A stretch of 64,000 bases of DNA from Macrolepiota albuminosa. Taxonomy: Eukaryota > Basidiomycota > Agaricomycetes > Agaricales > Agaricaceae. The DNA is taken from the NCBI GenBank assembly GCA_027475525.1, contig JAMWFC010000051.1, positions 1,315,205 to 1,379,204 on the forward strand, read 5' to 3'. A program made the translations under genes and the position numbers. Positions 46,490-55,023 of the stretch are shown here, piece after piece; position 1 is the first letter of the stretch; every line of letters begins with the position of its first letter. The notes under the pieces are model-generated. The model did not search any database, was not told the DNA's origin, and saw only the letters and a list, made by a program, of their open reading frames with translations.

Positions 46490-46692
46490 CATAATATGGC
46501 AATCAAAACTGTAGTTTTTATGCGACCAATATGAGCATACCTGCGAGGTCACGTGAATCTACCTGAGAGAGGGTGCGAGTGAGACCTATCCCCAAGGGAG
46601 TCTCACTTCGACGACCACTCTCCAGGTAAGCAGTACGACTTGAAGGGAGTGTAGCTGAAGACGACCCGAAGCAGGTATTATTGAAACATATT
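46490..46692 (+). repeat. about 200-bp repeat, left copy (inverted relative to 50340-50545)
   Basis: Starting at GCAATCAAAACTGTAG and running past AGACGACCCGAAGCAGGTAT, this segment matches the reverse complement of 50340-50545 with a few substitutions and small indels. It interrupts tandem unit copy 2: the corresponding place in copy 1 (about 46130) has only a few bases. It equals the 5' leader of the retroelement, lying apart from it and in inverted orientation, so it looks like a solo terminal sequence. Confidence 0.75.
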
Positions 46693-46727
46693 TTGGTAAC
46701 ATAAAAAACAAGCCGGGCAATATACTA

Positions 46728-46763
46728 TAGCAGCAACTTGTTTCGATCAAGTGACCTCGGGGT
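46728..46763 (-). pseudogene. 3' exon of a second initiator tRNA-Met, split by the retroelement
   Basis: Identical in sequence to exon 2 of the intact tRNA (46159-46194): CCCCG anticodon-stem half, ATCGAAA T-loop, acceptor half and discriminator A. Its 5' exon is 3.8 kb away at 50552-50588. It cannot be expressed as one tRNA in this arrangement. Confidence 0.75.
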
Positions 46764-46961
46764 ACGATACCAATTGACGCACTCAGTAGAGGTCTTTTAC
46801 CGAATAAGTCGGAAGAAATCACAGGAGGGCCGCATGTGCCTGTCCCGGCTTCCGACGCGTGTATAAAAGTGAGGTGATAGTACAAAGTTCTTCGCCGCCT
46901 ACGAGTCTCTCTCGTGACCAGGGGACCCTTGCTGGTTGCCTGGCCCTTATCGGCGAAGGGA

Positions 46962-47522
46962 TCATTTTTTGATTGCCCCCAGCAATTCATGAGGGGGTTG
47001 AAAAGGTTCAATTGTGAGGGAAGGAAATAATGCTTTCGCTTCTTTGAAACGTCCTCGTGAAACTAGGTCGGCGATCTGATTCTCGTGGCCTGGGATGAAC
47101 TTGACCCTCAGTTCATGTCCGTTTTTTAAAAGTTGATCTACCGTGACTGTCAACAAATGATTGTAGCTTGGCAGCGCGTGAAGGCTGTTGAAAATAGCCA
47201 CCGTGTTTGCATTGTCTGTGTAAATTAAGACTCGTAATGGCCGTGTGGCCCTAGAAACAGCCAGGAAGAAAGCAGAAGCTACTGTCAAAGCTTCGAGAAA
47301 GAAAATTAAGTCGTTGGGCAGGTCGACTGGTGCATCAGCAAAGAACGCCGAGCGTGTACGAGGATACCAGAAGCCTAGCCCAGTGAGACACGCATCCGAC
47401 TCAATCACAAGATCAGCTTCCAACTCATCCCATGTGGCTGACGTTAAGATTCTTGTGCCATTGGAGCATTCCATGTGTTGTGCCCCCATAGCAAATCCGA
47501 TCTGATCGCCTTGTTGGACCAT
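46962..47522 (-). CDS. DIRS-type RNase H domain (retroelement)
   Basis: Motifs: LVIESDACLTGLGFWYPRTR (first catalytic Asp), FFLEALTVASAFFLA (Glu), RVLIYTDNANTVAIFNSLHA (second Asp), ELRVKFIPGHENQIADLVSR (last Asp), and the terminal FQPPHELLGAIKK. This is the pattern I know from Agaricomycete DIRS elements. The domain degrades the RNA strand during reverse transcription. It overlaps the RT frame end (47444) by about 80 nt in another frame. An apparent frameshift separates the two domains, programmed or mutational. Confidence 0.8.
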   Translation of the reverse strand: MVQQGDQIGFAMGAQHMECSNGTRILTSATWDELEADLVIESDACLTGLGFWYPRTRSAFFADAPVDLPNDLIFFLEALTVASAFFLAVSRATRPLRVLIYTDNANTVAIFNSLHALPSYNHLLTVTVDQLLKNGHELRVKFIPGHENQIADLVSRGRFKEAKALFPSLTIEPFQPPHELLGAIKK

Positions 47523-48800
47523 ATGCGTGCGTGCGGGAAATCGCCAACTTTGTTGATCTTTGCATAAACGTTAGACAGAGAAGGGGCTAATAATGGGAAG
47601 ACGTTCAACCCCCAGTTGACCCATCCTGCTAGTCTCTGCCATGCCCGCTTGGTAAAATACTTCGACTTCCCCCTCGGAGAATCTGCAAAACGTCTCATTT
47701 CGTTAATCAGGTCTTCTTTCGCCCCATCAGGTAAAGTCATCGTCATTTTATTTGGGTCGACAGATATTCCAATTATGACCAAAGGAGCTCCGAAAACTTG
47801 TTTTTTCTGTTTGTGCGGTATCCCAAGGTCGTCCCATAGTTCCATCAATTTGCATTGATTGGTGGGAAAGTGTCGACCATAAGGTTTGTAAAAAGAGAAA
47901 TCATCATGAGAGTTGATCCCGAAACTATCATCATTGAAAACCAAAGGTCGTTGTACACCTCTCACATGCTCAGCTATCCAGGTGACTAGACTGTTCACAG
48001 CTCCCCAGCAATAAAGGGAGGCTCTCCCTCCGAAGCAGTTGCATCTGTCGACATGCCGATTCCCATCAATCGTTACTACCTGTTTCAACTGCCACAGCTT
48101 GTGCATAGGAATCAGCCGGTATGCCTCCGCAACGTCCGACTTCCACAGTATAAGCCGTTGGCAAGAACCATGTCTAATTGATAGCAAGTGGCGTCCTAGA
48201 TGATTCAGGTTATCCAGCGGAAACCCCGCTATGCTCTCATATGATACCATGGAATTAAGCGAATAAGTTCCGGCAGTTAGATCAGTGACTAATCGGAAGT
48301 CTTCTGAATGAGGTTTGGGAACTGCATAAATCGGCGAGCTGGTCATCGAGGGATACAAAAGTGTGCCAAACGAAGTAGAAAACCGTTCTTTGTCAATCTC
48401 AATGTCACGCTGCGCCCTCAAGAAGTCTGCTTCGGCAGAATCTTCTGGGGGGTCAGTGGACATATCGCATATAGATGGATATGTATCTGGGTGTGTATCG
48501 GCAAAGGGCCAGAACCCTTCCCGAAGGCTCCGAATCACTGATGTTACAAAGGGTCTGTTAGGATGGCCCTCAAGTAAAGATTCAAAAAGGTCTATGTTAA
48601 TCGGAGTAACAATTTTGAATAGGTCGGGATGTCTTTTAAGAGTTTCAAGGGATCGTGGGTTACAAAGTTCTTTTTCTGGTGGTTCCGGCAGGGGGTCTGC
48701 AGTTTCTGACCAATTAGATGTTGTTAAAGAGGAGTCGGCCCGATCATCGCCAAAATAAAAACGAAGGTACTTCGGTTTGCAATCTTTGACAGTTTCAATT
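47444..48800 (-). CDS. reverse transcriptase domain (retroelement)
   Basis: RT blocks: RPFVTSVIRSLREGFWPFAD, FLRAQRDIEIDKERFS, SSPIYAVPKPHSEDFRLVTD, LTAGTYSLNSM, LWKSDVAEAYRLIPMHKLWQ, FGGRASLYCWGAVNSLVTWI, the catalytic region LVFNDDSFGINSHDD (DD kept; the usual Tyr before it is replaced by Asn), LWDDLGIPHKQKKQVFGAP, and LAGWVNWGLNVFPLLAPSL. The same frame stays open upstream to 50347 across the whole gag region, giving 967 codons, but the upstream part overlaps gag in another frame. I mark only the RT-homologous portion. Confidence 0.85.
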
Positions 48801-50003
48801 CTTGCGTGTCTCAGTGCACGAGTGTGCTGGGTGGCTTCCGCCGCAGTTCCTACACTGGTGGCTCCAGTGACAGGTGTCGGAGTCGAAAGGGCAACCTTTT
48901 GTACTATTCCAGCGTCGGCAAAGTGCTCCTTTGCCAAAAGATCCTTGGCTAGCTCGATTTGATCCTTGGATGAATGGCTTTTTCCCCCCGTAATTGATAC
49001 CGTCAACGTGGAGGGTGGAGTCCCTGAGATCGATGAATTCACTCTGGTCAGTGAGCAGTAGCTTTGTTCCTCCTCCCACCCTGGTTCTGACTGCCTTGTC
49101 GTAGGCGATAACTTTACCGTGGGCGCTCTCATGCTTGGCTGCAAAGAGGTTGAGGATTTGGGAGACGTAAGCTTGAAATTCGAGATCTCGGTCTGGGAAG
49201 GCGAATCGGAGTGCTTTGGAATAGATGTTGGCAGCGACGAGCCACTGGCCACTTGTTTGAACCTTTCGGACTGGAGCGCTGACTCCAAACACGATTTCAC
49301 GCTGTCCGAGACGCCCTCGATTCTCTCGAGGAGCTCCCAAATGTCCGACAGAGCTATATATTGTGTCGAAACAGGCTGCCTCGCCTCTGAGGAGCTTGTC
49401 CCACTCAGAAGAGGGGAAATCGGCCGGGGCAGTTTGTGAGGTGAGGATACTCCTCTTAACCTCGGTGACATTGAGCATGTATCGCTGGAGCAGCTCTCGG
49501 TTCCTGCTACATCTAGGATCACAGAGTTCTCTGGCTGCCTGTTCATGTTTAAACCAAGGGAGTTCTTTTTCGTCAAATCTCCGTCTCTTGCCATGGGGTT
49601 CATCATCCTCGCTAGAAGAGTCGGAATCTCCTTGCTCAGAGTTGGTGTTGTTGCGTTCTCGAGCGGCAAGATTTTTAGGGTCTCGTTCATGCATCGACTG
49701 GACACATCCCTCTGTGAGTCTGTTAATGGATTGAGGTGACAGAGATCGGTCTCTTGGTAGTTCGGAGGCAGCTCTCCTTTCCCTATCATTCCCGGGAGGG
49801 ATCTCGCTCTGTGCTTGAGCGTTCCCCGATGCGGTCGCAGGGAGTCTTGATCTCTCCATGTCTGATCTCTCACCAGGTCTCGCGAAACTTTCTGGCACTT
49901 CACGGTGTTTTGCTCGTCGTTTGTGCGCTTTCTCTTTCCTCTCGATGTCATCGATGAGTGCGAGATAGCTGTTGATGGTGTCCTGCATAGCTTCGGGTGG
50001 CAC
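48795..50003 (-). CDS. gag-like protein of the DIRS-like element
   Basis: 402 codons from MPPEAMQDTINSYLALIDDI. A basic and Ser-rich N-terminal half (RRAKHREVPE; acidic SDSSSEDDEPHGKRRRFDE), then a conserved domain (WDKLLRGEAACFDTIYSSVG, LGQREIVFGVSAPVRKVQTS, GQWLVAANIYSKALRFAFPD, IAYDKAVRTRVGGGTKLLL) and a C-terminal zinc region (CPFDSDTCHWSHQCRNCGGS, HPAHSC). The middle matches the gag-like protein of fungal DIRS elements. It is wholly overlapped by a second long open frame on the same strand. Confidence 0.8.
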   Translation of the reverse strand: MPPEAMQDTINSYLALIDDIERKEKAHKRRAKHREVPESFARPGERSDMERSRLPATASGNAQAQSEIPPGNDRERRAASELPRDRSLSPQSINRLTEGCVQSMHERDPKNLAARERNNTNSEQGDSDSSSEDDEPHGKRRRFDEKELPWFKHEQAARELCDPRCSRNRELLQRYMLNVTEVKRSILTSQTAPADFPSSEWDKLLRGEAACFDTIYSSVGHLGAPRENRGRLGQREIVFGVSAPVRKVQTSGQWLVAANIYSKALRFAFPDRDLEFQAYVSQILNLFAAKHESAHGKVIAYDKAVRTRVGGGTKLLLTDQSEFIDLRDSTLHVDGINYGGKKPFIQGSNRASQGSFGKGALCRRWNSTKGCPFDSDTCHWSHQCRNCGGSHPAHSCTETRKN

Positions 50004-50339
50004 TCCGGACTTATGGGCAGTGCTGACAATGGATGTAATGGTAACGGGTCTGGATCTTTTACCTCTTCGGAAAGCTTCAATATGGTCTTCGAGCTGTGCA
50101 ATGATTGCTCGTTCAGGGTGAAAGATTCCTCGACAGGGGAGTTGTCATTTGCTGGTCCGCCATCTCGGACTCCGTACTCGCCTGTTCCGGGCTCATCCCT
50201 TGAAACAGGTGGTTGGGTCTGCTGGCTTCCCAAGGTGGAGCCAGTCGACTCAGCAAACTGCGAGGCATTGGGATTCATGTAATTTTCCTGAGTTTGACGA
50301 TGTCGCAGACTTTGTATAGCTACGCAGAAATGAAAGATG

Positions 50340-50545
50340 TATTGCAATAAGATACCTGCTCCGGGTCGTCTTCAGCTACACTCCCTTCATGTTGTACCAC
50401 TTACCTGGAGAGTGGTCGTCGAGGTGAGACTCCCTTGAGGGTAAGTCTCACCTGCGCCCTCTCTCAGGTAGCTTCACGTGACCTCGCAGGTAGCTGTGCT
50501 CATATTGGTCGCATAAAAACTATAGTTTTGATTGCTATAAAACTA
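50340..50545 (-). repeat. about 200-bp repeat, right copy (element leader)
   Basis: Reverse complement of 46490-46692. It lies between the gag/RT open frames and the right-hand tRNA exon, so it forms the 5' leader of the minus-strand element. It includes a TCACGTGA palindrome also present in the left copy, and a short internal inverted repeat (GAGACTCCCTTGAGGGTAAG near 50432-50451). Confidence 0.75.
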
Positions 50546-50551
50546 GACTGA

Positions 50552-50588
50552 TATGGGCCCCGCGCGCTTCCAACTGCGCCATGCTGCT
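50552..50588 (-). pseudogene. 5' exon of the split initiator tRNA-Met
   Basis: Identical to exon 1 of the intact tRNA (46216-46252), including AGCAGCATGGCGCAG and anticodon CAT. The flank to 50735 matches the flank of the intact gene (46253-46385), with two short insertions. Confidence 0.75.
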
Positions 50589-50735
50589 TGACAAACTTAC
50601 TTGCTGCCTCATATATATCTCGTCAAAAGAAATACATTCCGGAGCTCTTTCAGGACCAGGAAAGCCGCTTCATGAAAGGATTGTCTGAAACAAATATGCC
50701 GGATCCATTCTCGTACTAAGACGTCATAATGCATT

Positions 50736-51087
50736 GAACTATTTCAACTGTTTCGGATCGAGTATCGAGCTAATCATTGATGAAGAGACCGAGAACCAAT
50801 GTGGTAACATTGCAGGGCATCTAATGCTCAAAGCAAAGCTTAAAGGAGCCGACAACTTGGCGGGCCTTAGCCGTAGACAGGTAAATTCTGTTTGGCGCGG
50901 ATCTAAGTAATGCAAAGAGAAAAGAAAATGGAACGAAGACAATGAAGAGTGAAAAGTGTATCGAGATCTAGTGACATGGTATTATTATTTTCGTAAAGGA
51001 CGAGAGTCGTCACAAGTGTCGAAGTCCATAAAGTAAAACGGGGGAATAAAGATGCGAGCATCTTATCTGGATAAGTACTGTCTGGGC
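50736..51087. other. intergenic
   Basis: Between the tRNA flank repeat and the kinase 3' end. No gene is supported. Confidence 0.4.
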
Positions 51088-53379
51088 TTATATGATGTTT
51101 GGCCACTTAAGCTTTAGTCCCTCTAGCCAGCGTAGATAGAGGAGCTCCGCAATTGGCGACTTTTTCGCAGGGGTATCACCAGGATCTGGTGAGATGGCAG
51201 AAGTTGAACCTGTAGAAGACAGGACACCAGCGATGTCGTCAAGCTCCTCTGTGACAACCAGTCCTCGTGGAGTCATCTCACTCCTGCGAGTTATACGTTT
51301 ATGAGGAAACAAATTTCGAGAAGTTTGGACATGTTGACGGATAGCTTGGTTGCTGAAAAACAAAACAATGTCAGGGTAATTTGATAACGTTGATAAAGAG
51401 ATCAATACTTGTTGATGCCAGACAAGGTATCAAGGATGACATTGTATGCGAGCTCGGGATTAGCTTCCTTCAATTCAAGAAAACCTCGAGACAGCATGCT
51501 GAGCGACTCGATCTCCCGTGCATCCATGTCATCTCGGATTGTCTGTGCAAGAAAAGGACGATTAGCTCCTAGACTTAGCATGTAGAGGCTGACGGACATT
51601 CTGGAGGATAGGAAGCACAACCTCATCTATTAGAACCGTGCCAGCCTTTCCGACTTGGCTTGACGCACGACTATGCTTTGTCGGTGAGGTTGAAGAAGTC
51701 GGATTGCTGTCCTCGCACATGTTACCAACAGACTCGGCTGACAACCGTAAAGAGCCAGGGGTGACGGGTCCAATCGTGTCCACCCCAGTTCCAAAGTCAG
51801 CTTTCCGTAGTACTGTCCCAGCACCGTCTGGCACCCTCTCCATATAGGATGTTCGACGGTTAGAACGTACTGACGCACTACTGGAAGCTAGGGGAGCACC
51901 AAGGGGGGCCTCAGCTTCGGCATCGTCAGGGCCGTCAGGGGCTTCATCCTGACTAACCATGTCTGGTTCTGAAATTCCTCTCTCCAAAGAAGGCATACGA
52001 GTAGGTTTAATGATAACTGTGGAGTGGGCTGCTTGTGAATTCATCCCAGTTCCGACCACTTTGGGGTCACTGCCTTTAGTCGCTGCTCCAGAATCAATGT
52101 ATCCGTGAACTTCTTCCAAAGCTCCAGGGTCCTCATCGGGCACCATGCCTAAAGGCATATCCAAGTCTTTCCTCATGGTACGATAAGTTCCCATTGCAGA
52201 GGAAGACTGTACAGTATCAAAATTCCAGTCGCTTCGTATTGTGTCCCATGCTTGATTCTGTCTTATTGATGGTTGATACATCTGCGGTCCTCTCCCCGGA
52301 GAGCGCGCGCGGTATTCTTGATGCCTTTCAATAAGTTCCGTCAAATACGATGTTTTCTTTGCTCCACGAATGAACTTGTGTTGCAAAAGCTCACTAGCTG
52401 TTGGTCGCTGTGTGGCGAGGTTGATCAATCAGAACGGATGTATGGGCATGTATGACATACTGCACTTGGGTCTTTCGTTAGACATTGTGCCACAAAGTCC
52501 TTGAACACCGGCGAGAATGAGCCTTCCAAGACAGGAGGTTTTGCTTTGGGGATGAGGAAAAGAACACGCATAGGATGGTACTCTGCCAGTGGAGGTTCTC
52601 CTTTCGCCATCTCAATGGCTGTGATACCGAGACTCCACATATCTGCCTTTGCGTCGTAGCCTGCCTGGCGGATTACTTCAGGTGCCATCCAAAATGGAGT
52701 TCCCACGAACGTATGTCGCAAGGTATTCGTAAGTTGTGCAGCGACTCCGAAGTCAGCTAGTTTCACGTTGCCAGACGATGAAAGCAGCACATTGGCGGCT
52801 TTGATATCACGGTGTATGGTTCCCTCAGTATGAAGATAGTCCAGACCTAACAGCAGCTCACGGCATATCACTGCAATATGAGCCTCAGAGAAGGTTCCAG
52901 ATTTCAGAAGATCTAAACATGAGCCTCCTGCAAGGTATTCCATGACGATCCAAAGCTTGTAAGAAACAACGAAAGATCCATAGTATCGAGTCACATATTC
53001 AGAATCACACTGAGCTAAACTGGCAATTTCTTGCTGGATCTCAGAAATATCGTCGTCAGAATCTTCCAGATCTGAAAGCAAAAACGTCGAACAACGCTAC
53101 TGCTTAGATTTCTTGAAACGAACCAATTTGCTTGATAGCTACAATCTGTCTCGTCTCGTTATGTAGTGCCTTGTAAACTGTTCCAAAGCTTCCAGTTCCT
53201 AGCTTCTCAAGCATTGTATATTGGCTTGCTGGGCTGTTGCTTGGGATCGGACATGGCTCTTGTGGGCGGGGCCTGTGTTCTGGAGGAGACGAAGGGGAAG
53301 AACGAGTTGTTACTTTCGGCTGAGAATGAAAGGCATCAGTATCTCTTAATTTCTGGAAGTGGGATAACATATTATGCAA
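51088..53379 (-). CDS. STE20-family protein kinase, GCK-III type (Sid1/STK24-25-like)
   Basis: ATG at 53379 ([11 protein letters not shown]) or a nearby Met. A Pro/Ser-rich N-terminus precedes the kinase domain: [18 protein letters not shown] (Gly loop), [11 protein letters not shown] (catalytic Lys), [34 protein letters not shown] (HRD), [10 protein letters not shown] (DFG), [20 protein letters not shown] (GCK activation segment), [20 protein letters not shown], and [15 protein letters not shown] Ser/Pro/Asp-rich regulatory tail follows, and a conserved C-terminal helical segment ([37 protein letters not shown]) ending at TAA 51088. GCK-III kinases act in septation, polarity and NDR-kinase pathways. 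All catalytic motifs are intact. Intron 1 joins VAIKQI to DLEDSDDD. Confidence 0.9.
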
Positions 53380-53989
53380 AGAGAGAATAGAAGAGATTCA
53401 TCAGGCTTAACCTCACGGTTCCACGTGGAGAGACCACACAAATAACAGCCGGTGTGGAAGTGAAACTGCGTGCACTGCAACAGGTCCGGATAGACTCACC
53501 ATCTATCGTTAAGAGGTCGTGAAGGTTGCAATCAATAAGTATAAAGTATAATTGTCAAGGGTGAGAGGATTTTCAGATCAAAAAATGTCAACAACGCAGG
53601 AGCCCGCTGAAGAAGAGAGGCTGGAGAGGAGTGATTGACCTGGATATCGATGGGGAAAGGACGCTGGGATTCAAAGCCGATTGAAAAGCTTGCCTTGTGA
53701 TAGCAGCTTCACTTGGACCACACAGATTCTTTAATGGCTTTAATGACAGGCTCTAGTAAAGATAGAATAGGTTGAAGTTGGTAATGACGAAGTTGTTATG
53801 TTGCCGGTCTACCTACAGGCCACCCATGAAATTAATTGACGTAACTTCTCACGAGATACCAGACAGTGTGATTGCAGCATATTGGCATAGACTCATGAGC
53901 ATTCAAGCTGCATATAGAGAACAAATATAACAAAGAAATCTCCAGCACGAGTATGACTAGCTCCAGTGTACACCAAAGACCCAGATTGC
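53380..53989. other. intergenic
   Basis: About 610 bp between the kinase 5' end and the uL29 3' end. It presumably contains the kinase promoter and leader. No coding frame is supported. Confidence 0.4.
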
Positions 53990-54251
53990 TCATGCCTTAA
54001 CAGCGTACTTCCTTATAGGGAAGTTGGCATCTTTCTTTCTTTGCTTGAGGGTCTTGAGTGACGCCTCATGCTGTGAAATATACCGATTGGCAGAGGTTCA
54101 AGCTACGGCGAAGCCATAAACTCACCTTGGTCAAGCGCCGCCTGATCGCGCGTGTCTTCTTGGGGCGGAGGTCGAGGGGAAGGTAGTTCTTGTTTTTGTA
54201 GTACTCCCGAAGGTTTTGACGAGCCTTCTGGTTAATGACGGTCAGGACCCG
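53990..54251 (-). CDS. RPL35: 60S ribosomal protein L35 (uL29), 5' part lost in gap
   Basis: Two exons. The upstream one reads [20 protein letters not shown] and [20 protein letters not shown] and ends at TK; an intron with GTGAG and CACAG ends follows; the last exon reads [26 protein letters not shown] and TGA at 53990. This is the C-terminal half of uL29, a protein at the peptide exit tunnel. The first half of the protein (about 60 residues) and the start codon fall in the run of N that begins at 54252. Confidence 0.93.
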
Positions 54252-54351
54252 NNNNNNNNNNNNNNNNNNNNNNNNNNNNNNNNNNNNNNNNNNNNNNNNN
54301 NNNNNNNNNNNNNNNNNNNNNNNNNNNNNNNNNNNNNNNNNNNNNNNNNNN
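54252..54351. other. assembly gap, 100 N
   Basis: Exactly 100 N, a typical placeholder for a gap of unknown size. It removes the 5' ends of two divergent genes, RPL35 and the ABHD4/5-like gene, and their shared promoter, so the true gap is probably well over 100 bp. Confidence 0.98.
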
Positions 54352-54805
54352 AATATCACACTTGCAAAGGGTTCTGGGGAATACTGTATCTGTGAGTCAC
54401 ATAGTATTCTGCAACAGCTTCTTCTGATCGTTTATACAGCACACATCCTTGCACCCGGCGTGCACGCTCGCCTACCACTCGTTGACCGAATATCTGCACT
54501 CAAGATACCTATAACTTTTGTCTGTAGGTTATTCCACTATTTGCATGTTTTGATGTGGCTCAAATCTTGTTAAGACGGAGAACATGATTGGATGGACCCC
54601 GAAGGCGGTAAACAGGCTGTAGAGAATTTGCGCCAAGCAGGAAATGGCAAAGGCAGGATGTATATCGTCGGCGATGCTGGCCATCATGGTACTTGTCCAT
54701 TCTTCTATTCTTGACTTCCTCCTATTCTTATGCATGACAACAGTATACCTTGACAATGTCCAGGCTGTTAACGATCTTCTAGTGAAAGAGCTTGACCGTC
54801 AATAA
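54352..54805 (+). CDS. alpha/beta hydrolase, ABHD4/5 (CGI-58, Cld1-like) type, 5' part lost in gap
   Basis: C-terminal exons only. AKGSGEYCI, an intron to 54437, SHILAPGVHARLPLVDRISA, LKIPITFV, an intron, YGEHDWMDPEGGKQAVENLR (the catalytic Asp region), an intron, GHHVYLDN (catalytic His), and NDLLVKELDRQ with a TAA at 54803-54805. The D-W-M-D and GHHVYLDN motifs are characteristic of ABHD4/ABHD5 and yeast Cld1, which act on phospholipids or lysophospholipids. The nucleophile serine exon and the start are missing because of the gap. Confidence 0.85.
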
Positions 54806-55023
54806 TCTTTAGACTTGGGGAAGTATAGTGAAGTAGCACTGACGATCACTTATAAGTATTGATATCCGCTTATCTTGTTGTCCTAAATACAACTTTAGAC
54901 TACATGTAAATAACACTGGTAATGAATGTACATATGTATATATGGAAACTGCTAGCAACCATCTTTGATTATTTTTAATTCAGTTCGCTACTTTTCATGA
55001 GATTCGTGTTTCTCTCTGGATAT
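54806..55023. other. intergenic (converging 3' ends)
   Basis: AT-rich, between the ABHD-like and METTL3-like 3' ends. No gene. Confidence 0.4.

Larger units (their letters stand above)
46766..50549 (-). mobile_element. DIRS-like retroelement inserted in a tRNA intron
   Basis: On the minus strand the element begins beside the tRNA 5' exon (50552) and ends beside the tRNA 3' exon (46763). Order: 200-bp leader repeat, gag-like ORF with a CCHC-type zinc region, reverse transcriptase, DIRS-type RNase H. The RT and RNase H sequences are those of the DIRS order, which integrates with a tyrosine recombinase. No recombinase ORF is present: fewer than 200 bp lie between the RNase H stop and the left junction. 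The copy is therefore non-autonomous or deleted. RT and RNase H are in different frames, again suggesting decay. Confidence 0.8.

Noticed and set aside
46586..47011. Minus-strand open frame of 141 codons covering the end of the retroelement
   Set aside because: It runs through the tRNA exon and repeat sequence and has no recombinase motif; it is a chance frame.
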